Positions 1 through 5,042 of a DNA stretch of 8,515 nucleotides are shown one piece after another. Numbering within the stretch: position 1 is the stretch's first letter; every line of letters starts with the position of its first letter. Where the stretch lies: the NCBI GenBank assembly GCA_035630195.1, contig DASQLD010000668.1, positions 1-8,515 on the forward strand, given 5' to 3'. This stretch comes from DASQDN01 sp035630195 (GTDB taxonomy: Bacteria > Acidobacteriota > Terriglobia > Bryobacterales > Bryobacteraceae). The notes below the pieces were generated by a model that made no database searches, was not told the DNA's origin, and was given only the letters and a program-made list of their open reading frames with translations. Both the position numbers and the translations under genes were made by a program.

Positions 1-2124
1 AATGACGAAACTATTCGTCGGCCGGTACGCCACGCCTACACGTGGGGCAAAGTATTTCTTGCTCATGGTGAAGCCGCAGTTTTGTGGCAGGCCGCCGATG
101 CCGCACATCTTGAGCTGACCTGTATTGAAGTCGTAGATCTCCAGACCCTGGCCATCGATCCGCGTCGGAACACCGAAGTAATCCCAACGCACGCCGAGCG
201 AGACCGTCAACTGCTGGTTCACCTGCCATTTATCGCGGGCGTATAAGCTATGTGCCCAAGTCCGCGTATAGCCGGTGATGACACGTGTCCGCCGCTCCAT
301 CGAATTCGGCAGGCCAAGCAGAAATGAAGCGTAGGCGTTGTAATCGTTGACGGCCGTGCCAACCGTTCCTGTCACCTCGCGATTGAAGTTGAAACCGCCG
401 GGATAGCCGGAAGGCTCATTGCCGTCCATGCCCATCCACAGCGCGTCCCAACCGAAGCGAAAATTGTGTTTTCCCTTGACCCAGGCCAGGCTCGACACAT
501 ACTGCGCCTGCGGTAACCGCAAACCCCATGGCGAGTTATTCTGGGCGCGACCGTACGTTGGGAATCCCGTAACCGCAAAGCCGGGCCATCCACCGTAGTT
601 ACGGTTGGGTCCGTTCGTCCCGGGAATACCTAGAAGGTCCGTTCCAAGATTTTCATCCAACCGCGTGTTCTCCACGGCATTGTCAATCACCGTATAGCCG
701 AAATAGCCGTCGATCACCACCGTCGGAGAAACAGTGTAGACCCCGGAGTAAGTCATAGTTAAGGTGCTTCCCAGGCCCTCGCCATCGTATGATCCTCGAC
801 TCTCGATTCCAGTGCCGCCCAGCTCTCCGTAGAGTGGTGGATTCAGGAAGTTCCAATCCAAATAGCTGATTCGCGCCGCAAGATTTAGACGGTCTGTGAC
901 CTGCGCATTGAACTTCGTGTCGAGAACATGGCGGTCATAGAGAAACGACCCATTCGAGAAATAGTTCGTACCAAGCGCGTTCGTGTCCCCAAGGTTCGGA
1001 TCGGGCGTGAGATCGACAATCTTTCGGATGATCGGGCTGATCCGTCCAGCGGGAATAATGTTGCCGGCAAACGGAGTGCGACCGCTACCGTTCTCGGCGC
1101 CGGTCATCGGGTCGAAGATAGGTAACGTAGAGGCGCTCATGTTGCCCTGCTTCATCGCCACTGTTGGAACCACCACCGTCTGAAAGCTTGATTGGCGATC
1201 GAGCGTACCTTCATACGACCCGAAGAAGAAGACCTTATTCTTCACAATAGGCCCACCCAGCGTGCCGCCGAACTGGTTCAGGATGCGTTTGTCCTTGCCT
1301 CGGTTGGGAGCCAGAAAATAGGGCCGCGCCTTAAGATGTTGATTGCTGTGATACTCGAAACCCGAGCCGTGGAATTCATTCGTGCCGCTCTTAATGGTTA
1401 CGTTGACGGCGGCCCCGCCCGCGTAACCTAGTTCTGCTTCATAAGCGCTGCTCTGAACGTTAACATTCTGAATTGCTTCGAGTGCAGGCACGTAACCACC
1501 AACGTGCGGTAGCCAACTGTTCCACGCGGTGGCGCCATCGATTCGAATCGCGGTCGACTGCGCGGTGGTACCGTTTGCATTTAATTGCAGCGACCGCGAC
1601 GGATTCGCCGATATTGAGTGCGCATCGCGAGGCGGCGCAATGCCAGGAACCGTCACCAACAAAGTTTGAAAATTGCGAGTCACCGGCACTGGTACGTTCT
1701 GCAGGTCTGCTGCGCCAATCTCGCTCCGAACGTCCATCGTATCCGTCTTCAGAACCGCTGCTTCTGCGCTGATTTCGATCCGCTCACTTACTTGGCCAAC
1801 CTCGAGTCCGAGGGTGACACGCACAGTCGAATTCGAAGCCACGATGACATCGCGTCGGCTCGCGCTTTTAAAACCGCTTGCTGTGACTGTAACGGTATAC
1901 GTGCCGGGTGGAATTGTATTGATCGCAAACCCACCATCATCTGTGGTGACCAGATCGGATGTCTGGCCCGTCCCGGTGTTTACTACCTTGACCTGAGCTC
2001 CCGGAACCCCGGCCGACGATGGGTCGGTCACATTACCGACGATCGATCCGAACAACACCTGTGCATCAACACGCGGGGACAATGCGAGAAACAGGACGAT
2101 CTGAAGAATTGTCAGCGATTTCAT
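1..2124 (-). CDS. TonB-dependent outer-membrane receptor, Oar-like (3' end cut by the window edge)
   Basis: The minus strand reads without a stop from ATG at 2124 to the left edge: 708 codons, in frame, end missing. GGAG at 2134-2131, six bases from the ATG, supports this start. Residues 1-22 form a signal peptide (MKSLTILQ, hydrophobic core, VDAQ). Residues 24-105 look like a carboxypeptidase-regulatory-like beta-sandwich (GSIVGNVTDPSSAGVPGA, then PPGTYTVTVTASGFKS). Residues about 115-245 resemble a plug domain. The stretch SGTNEFHGSGFEYHSN (about 246-261) is typical of the Oar-like receptors abundant in Acidobacteria. The rest is beta-barrel-like, with many aromatic and alternating strands (KHNFRFGWDALWMG, LTVSLGVRWDYFG). 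Family members usually have over 1000 residues, so several hundred are probably outside the window. Such receptors import, or export, large substrates across the outer membrane using TonB energy. The substrate here cannot be read from sequence. It is transcribed away from the two-gene secreted operon and shares its upstream region. Confidence 0.93.
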   Translation of the reverse strand, partial: MKSLTILQIVLFLALSPRVDAQVLFGSIVGNVTDPSSAGVPGAQVKVVNTGTGQTSDLVTTDDGGFAINTIPPGTYTVTVTASGFKSASRRDVIVASNSTVRVTLGLEVGQVSERIEISAEAAVLKTDTMDVRSEIGAADLQNVPVPVTRNFQTLLVTVPGIAPPRDAHSISANPSRSLQLNANGTTAQSTAIRIDGATAWNSWLPHVGGYVPALEAIQNVNVQSSAYEAELGYAGGAAVNVTIKSGTNEFHGSGFEYHSNQHLKARPYFLAPNRGKDKRILNQFGGTLGGPIVKNKVFFFGSYEGTLDRQSSFQTVVVPTVAMKQGNMSASTLPIFDPMTGAENGSGRTPFAGNIIPAGRISPIIRKIVDLTPDPNLGDTNALGTNYFSNGSFLYDRHVLDTKFNAQVTDRLNLAARISYLDWNFLNPPLYGELGGTGIESRGSYDGEGLGSTLTMTYSGVYTVSPTVVIDGYFGYTVIDNAVENTRLDENLGTDLLGIPGTNGPNRNYGGWPGFAVTGFPTYGRAQNNSPWGLRLPQAQYVSSLAWVKGKHNFRFGWDALWMGMDGNEPSGYPGGFNFNREVTGTVGTAVNDYNAYASFLLGLPNSMERRTRVITGYTRTWAHSLYARDKWQVNQQLTVSLGVRWDYFGVPTRIDGQGLEIYDFNTGQLKMCGIGGLPQNCGFTMSKKYFAPRVGVAYRPTNSFVI

Positions 2125-2158
2125 TGGGATCTCCGTGAAGCACATTCAAGCTTCAGGA

Positions 2159-2187
2159 AGTCTATCGATTGGCCATTGAAAAGACAA
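2159..2187 (-). promoter_or_regulatory. Candidate sigma70-type promoter for the TonB-dependent receptor
   Basis: On the minus strand, TTGTCT (2187-2182) and TAGACT (2164-2159) are separated by exactly 17 bases. Each matches the -35 or -10 consensus at four of six positions. A start about seven bases after the -10 would give an untranslated leader of roughly 28 bases containing the GGAG ribosome-binding site at 2134-2131. The geometry is good but the boxes are only moderate matches, so this is a prediction. Confidence 0.4.
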
Positions 2188-2200
2188 GCCCTTGCACCGA

Positions 2201-2210
2201 ACCCCGGGGT
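2201..2210. promoter_or_regulatory. 10-bp perfect palindrome in the divergent promoter region (possible operator)
   Basis: ACCCCGGGGT is a perfect 10-bp palindrome. Flanking CGA (2198-2200) and TCG (2212-2214) extend the symmetry if one A (2211) is skipped. It lies about 14 bases upstream of the receptor's proposed -35 box and 97 bases before the start of the secreted operon, so a dimeric regulator bound here could affect both. No regulator gene is in the window, and a short GC palindrome can arise by chance. The remainder of the 2125-2306 spacer shows nothing else convincing apart from the hairpin at 2285-2305. Confidence 0.25.
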
Positions 2211-2284
2211 ATCGTCCGGCAAAAAATCTTAAGTCTCAACTACATCAGCGGCATCAAGGTTCCGTAGTTTCCGAAGCTGAAACT

Positions 2285-2305
2285 TGCCTTTACAGGCAGG
2301 AGCCT
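2285..2305 (+). promoter_or_regulatory. Ribosome-binding site of the secreted operon embedded in two alternative short hairpins
   Basis: AGGAG at 2298-2302, four bases before the ATG at 2307, is the ribosome-binding site and fixes the start. Two short stems share the AGGC at 2294-2297. One is TGCCT (2285-2289) with AGGCA (2294-2298), which leaves most of the site free. The other is AGGC (2294-2297) with GCCT (2302-2305), which puts AGGA in a four-base loop next to the start codon. The two cannot form together. Both are short, so a regulatory role is only a possibility; the ribosome-binding site itself is secure. Confidence 0.4.
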
Positions 2306-2306
2306 A

Positions 2307-3056
2307 ATGAGAACTAATCTGACAGCACAATGCGCGTGCAGCTTGTATTTAGGGTCCGCAGTAATCGCGTTTGGACAGCAACCCCCGGCGCCGTCTGCCG
2401 ATGCCAAAACTCAACAAATTGCCGCGTTTAAGCAATCGCTCGCTGAAAACAAGAAATCCATCCGGCAATATTCGTGGATTGAAACAACCCAGATCAGCCT
2501 CAAAGGCGAGGTGAAGAAGACAGAACAGAAACAGTGCCGCTACGGCCCTGATGGCCAGGTGGTGAAAACCCCGCTGGGCGGGCCTCCCGCTCAGCCGCAA
2601 GCCCAGGGCGATGGAGGCGGCCGTCGTCGCGGCGGTGGCGCCATCAAGGAGAAAGTCATTGAGAAAAAAGTGGATGAAATGAAGGACTACATGGCTCAAG
2701 TAGCCGGTCTTGTGAAGCAGTACGTGCCGCCGGAGCCGGCCAAAATCCAGGCTTGCCAGCAGGCGGGCAAAGCGGCGTTAAACCGAGAGATTTCTCCAGG
2801 AGTCTCGGAGTTGGCCTTCTCAGACTATTCGAAGCCTGGGGACAAATTGACATTGGGATTTAAAGCCGCAGCAAAGACAATTGACCACGTCAATGTGAAC
2901 TCTTACCTAGGCGACGCGAAGGATGCCGTAACACTTGCCGTTCGCTTCGCCTCACTTCCGGACGGTGTGAATTATCCGGCGGAAATCAACCTCGTCGCCA
3001 AAGCGAAAGAAATTCAAGTCAAGATCACGCATAGCGATTACAAAAAAGGACAATAA
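2307..3056 (+). CDS. Secreted protein of unknown function with a Gly/Arg/Pro/Gln-rich linker
   Basis: This 249-residue protein is not one I can name. Residues 1-23 look like a signal peptide (weakly charged start, hydrophobic LYLGSAVIAF, then FGQQ), so the product is probably periplasmic or secreted. Residues 32-88 form a helical then strand-like segment with ENKKSIRQYSWIETTQISLK and KKTEQKQCRYGPDG. A low-complexity linker follows (about 90-113: GGPPAQPQAQGDGGGRRRGGG). Then comes a highly charged helix (114-140, KEKVIEKKVDEMKDY) and a C-terminal half with alternating strands (about 165-242). My recollection is that acidobacterial genomes carry similar 'RQYSWIETT...KGE' hypothetical proteins; a search must confirm this. 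Mature cysteines C77 and C150 could pair. AGGAG at 2298-2302 supports the start. It is the first gene of an operon: the next gene begins three bases after its stop. Alternative functions cannot be ranked from sequence alone. Confidence 0.85.
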   Translation: MRTNLTAQCACSLYLGSAVIAFGQQPPAPSADAKTQQIAAFKQSLAENKKSIRQYSWIETTQISLKGEVKKTEQKQCRYGPDGQVVKTPLGGPPAQPQAQGDGGGRRRGGGAIKEKVIEKKVDEMKDYMAQVAGLVKQYVPPEPAKIQACQQAGKAALNREISPGVSELAFSDYSKPGDKLTLGFKAAAKTIDHVNVNSYLGDAKDAVTLAVRFASLPDGVNYPAEINLVAKAKEIQVKITHSDYKKGQ

Positions 3057-3059
3057 TTA

Positions 3060-4286
3060 ATGAAAAACAGATATATTGCTGTACTGGCGCTCGCGCTCAC
3101 AGCCGGCGGTATCCAAGGTCTGGCCCAAGAATCAACCGTTACGGCCAGCTACAACGGCTACCCCATTGCAATTTTGCCCGACTACTACGACACGATTGCG
3201 GTGGCCTTCATCAACGTACCTCGTGCCCTAAAAATCACTAAAGTGACAGCCAAGGTACAGATTGCCTATCCCGAGGTCGGCGACCTGAATGTGTACCTAT
3301 ATTCGCCGGACGGCACTCGCACAAAGCTCCTTGAGCATACCTGCGGAAGCTTGAGAAACGTAGATACGACTTTTGACGATGCGGCGCCTGCCCGTTACTC
3401 CGATACTTGCCCCCCGGAAGCGGGTCGCGGCCCATTTCGGGGCAATGAACCGCTATCCAACTTCAATTCAGCTGACAGCTCGATCGGCGTCTGGACTTTG
3501 GCCGTAGAAAACAACTCAAGCGATTCCCGCGCTGGACGGCTCAGTGATGTTACGTTAACCATCACGGGCACTTCTCAGTCTCAGCCGTATTTTCGTCCCG
3601 ACCAAGTCCTGAATTCCGCGAATCTCCGCGGTGGCGCCATTGCCCCCGGACAGGTGGTATCCATAGTCGGGTCTACGCTGGGTCCGGACGTGCCGGTCCT
3701 CACTCCCGCAGGCGCTTGGCCGACATCTCTCGGTGACGTCCGAGTAAATGTGAATGGCACGGACGTACCTATCCGCTACGCCTCCTCGACTCGCCTGGAT
3801 GTTCAAATGCCGTTCAATCTCACCGCTGGAACCGCAAGCATAAGAGTCACATATGGGTCAAATGTAAGCGGCACGGTCAGCGTTCCGGTAGTGACAACGT
3901 TTCCCGGTCTTTTCGCACTACAAAGCGGCGGTACCGGTCAAGCCAAAGCCGCGAACCAGAATGGGACCCTCAACAGTCTCGTGAATCCTGCCGCGAAGGG
4001 TTCGATTATTTCTGTGTATGGCATTGGGCTTGGAGCTGTAAATCCGGCCGTAGCCGCAGGACAGGTACCTCCCACAAGCCCGCTCTCGCTAGCGACAAAC
4101 ACCATAGCCGCAAGCATTGGTGGTGTACCAGTCCCCGTCGCGTTCGCAGGGCTGGCGCCTGGCATTCCCGGTCTTTACCAGCTAAATATCCAAGTGACGG
4201 ACGCAGTTCGTAGCGGAGCTCAGGAAGTTGTTATTTCAAATGCGGGCAACGCCAGTCAGAATGGGCTGACGGTTCAAATCCAGTAG
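3060..4286 (+). CDS. Secreted protein: P/Homo B-type domain plus Solibacter-type C-terminal domain (TIGR03437-like)
   Basis: The 408-residue product begins with a signal peptide (MKNRYIAVLALALTAGG, cleavage near LAQ-E at about 23). Residues about 45-170 match the P/Homo B (proprotein convertase) pattern: GDLNVYLYSPDGT, then TTFDDAA, PLSNFNSAD, GVWTLAVENN and a closing LSDVTLTITG. C95 and C117 probably form a disulfide. Residues about 178-408 resemble TIGR03437, a domain common at the C-terminus of Solibacter exported proteins: NSANLRGGAIAPGQVVSIVG, RYASSTRLDVQMPFNL, FPGLFAL, NPAAKGSIISVYGIGLG and PGLYQLNIQV. P domains normally follow a subtilisin-type protease and stabilise it. Here there is no protease domain, so an adhesive or binding role is inferred, not shown. 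The ATG lies three bases after the upstream stop with AAGGA at 3046-3050, so the two genes are co-transcribed. The stop at 4284-4286 is followed by a hairpin terminator. Confidence 0.9.
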   Translation: MKNRYIAVLALALTAGGIQGLAQESTVTASYNGYPIAILPDYYDTIAVAFINVPRALKITKVTAKVQIAYPEVGDLNVYLYSPDGTRTKLLEHTCGSLRNVDTTFDDAAPARYSDTCPPEAGRGPFRGNEPLSNFNSADSSIGVWTLAVENNSSDSRAGRLSDVTLTITGTSQSQPYFRPDQVLNSANLRGGAIAPGQVVSIVGSTLGPDVPVLTPAGAWPTSLGDVRVNVNGTDVPIRYASSTRLDVQMPFNLTAGTASIRVTYGSNVSGTVSVPVVTTFPGLFALQSGGTGQAKAANQNGTLNSLVNPAAKGSIISVYGIGLGAVNPAVAAGQVPPTSPLSLATNTIAASIGGVPVPVAFAGLAPGIPGLYQLNIQVTDAVRSGAQEVVISNAGNASQNGLTVQIQ

Positions 4287-4303
4287 TTGTTCCGCGATGC
4301 AAC

Positions 4304-4337
4304 GCGGTCGGCGCTTTGTTATTAAGGCGCCGACCGC
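4304..4337 (+). terminator. GC-rich hairpin terminator after the secreted operon
   Basis: GCGGTCGGCGC (4304-4314) pairs perfectly with GCGCCGACCGC (4327-4337). Three further pairs (one T-G wobble, two T-A) close a six-base loop, GTTATT. The hairpin starts 18 bases after the stop at 4286. The downstream T tract is short (AAATTT), so it is not a textbook intrinsic terminator and may work with Rho or simply protect the mRNA end. The facing minus-strand gene ends at 4422, so the same stem could also stop readthrough from that side, although no T run follows it there. Confidence 0.65.
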
Positions 4338-4421
4338 AAATTTACTGACCATATTGCATTAACATGTTGCACTGACGGGACTCACATCAAGTTCACTGGC
4401 CGCATGAGCAACGTGTCCGAA

Positions 4422-4898
4422 CTACTCGACGAGCGGAATGTTATCGGCCAGCTCGTAGCGAATCGCCGCGCGAATCTTGTTCTCGATCTGAACATAACGC
4501 GCTGCTTTTGATGCTGGGAGCACAGCCATCGCCTTCGATGCCATCTCTCTCTTCAGCTTCGCTTCCGCTTCGTCAATTGCAAGGCTTTGGTCAAGGAGTT
4601 TCTTCGCCGCATCGTCGCTCACCGGCCCTTTATTGTAGGCTTCGGCGTACGACAATATCGTTCCTGACGCCCGTTTGTTAAGCTGCTCCAGATCTTTCTG
4701 GTAGGCTTCATAAACCGGCCAGAATTTCGTTCCTTCTGCGTCGGTAAGTTTCAGGTTTGCTGCAACTATTAACTTCTTATCCGCTTTAATTTTCTGGCGG
4801 AGGATATCCATGTTGCCGGTCGACGTGCCTTGGGCCATCATCGGCGCTGTCAAAGCGGTCGCAAGCGCGAACGCTGTCATACATCGAATCATCATCAT
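4422..4898 (-). CDS. Small exported helical protein, Spy/CpxP-like
   Basis: The product has up to 158 residues. A signal peptide (MIRCMTAFALATALTAPMMAQ, cleavage near residue 23) sends it to the periplasm. The mature part is almost entirely helical and charged. It carries LTDAEGTKFWPVYEAYQKDL (51-70), a motif seen in small exported bacterial proteins loosely resembling Spy/CpxP periplasmic chaperones; the DEAEAKLKREMASKAMAVLP segment (109-128) recalls the LT-type helical repeats of that fold. The similarity is by pattern only and function is unproven. Three consecutive ATGs (4898, 4895, 4892) compete as starts. AAGGAG at 4906-4901 lies 2, 5 and 8 bases from them, so the second or third is the likelier true start, making the protein 156-157 residues. 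It stands alone, divergent from the glycoside hydrolase and convergent with the secreted operon. Confidence 0.85.
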   Translation of the reverse strand: MMMIRCMTAFALATALTAPMMAQGTSTGNMDILRQKIKADKKLIVAANLKLTDAEGTKFWPVYEAYQKDLEQLNKRASGTILSYAEAYNKGPVSDDAAKKLLDQSLAIDEAEAKLKREMASKAMAVLPASKAARYVQIENKIRAAIRYELADNIPLVE

Positions 4899-4910
4899 CG
4901 CTCCTTAGCG
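4899..4910 (-). promoter_or_regulatory. Ribosome-binding site inside a 4-bp stem before the helical protein gene
   Basis: Read on the minus strand, CGCTAAGGAGCG immediately precedes the first ATG. CGCT and AGCG can pair and leave AAGG in the loop. The AAGGAG core (4906-4901) is a strong Shine-Dalgarno sequence, and its spacing decides between the three start codons. The stem is only 4 bp, so structural control is speculative; the binding site is clear. Confidence 0.4.
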
Positions 4911-4953
4911 TTCCAGGCTCTATCGGCTTGCCTATTCGCGGAACAGGCCTATG

Positions 4954-4983
4954 ATGACGATTTCGGGGCCTGCGACTTAGAAT
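4954..4983 (+). promoter_or_regulatory. Candidate promoter for the glycoside hydrolase
   Basis: ATGACG (4954-4959, four of six to the -35 consensus) and TAGAAT (4978-4983, five of six to the -10 consensus) are 18 bases apart on the plus strand. Transcription starting near 4990 would give a leader of about 53-68 bases before the hydrolase. The interrupted inverted repeat CAGGCC (4944-4949) / GGCCTG (4967-4972) spans the -35 box and could be an operator. This is a weak prediction. Confidence 0.3.
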
Positions 4984-5042
4984 ATCTGCCTGAGCCTCGT
5001 TTTCTTAAATCGGCGGAGCACGATTGACATTCTTAGATCGTA

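Noticed and set aside
1..2124. Possible broken receptor gene, because no complete minus-strand frame is enclosed here
   Set aside because: Translating the minus strand from 2124 gives 708 codons with no stop. The gene is simply cut by the window edge.
1618..2232. 204-codon open frame on the plus strand
   Set aside because: It lies antisense to the well-supported receptor gene, its protein has no signal peptide or recognisable motif, and its composition looks like the reverse complement of real coding sequence.
2349..2699. 116-codon open frame on the minus strand
   Set aside because: It is antisense to the first secreted operon gene, which has a ribosome-binding site, a signal peptide and tight coupling to the next gene.
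4362..4416. Imperfect 9-bp inverted repeat ACATGTTGC / GCAACGTGT
   Set aside because: The loop is 37 bases. On the minus strand, where a terminator for the helical protein would be needed, one pair becomes an A-C mismatch; no T run follows.
5024..5029. Perfect -35 box TTGACA just before the hydrolase
   Set aside because: No -10-like sequence lies 16-18 bases downstream (the stretch is CACCCCCAA), and transcription from here would start inside the gene.
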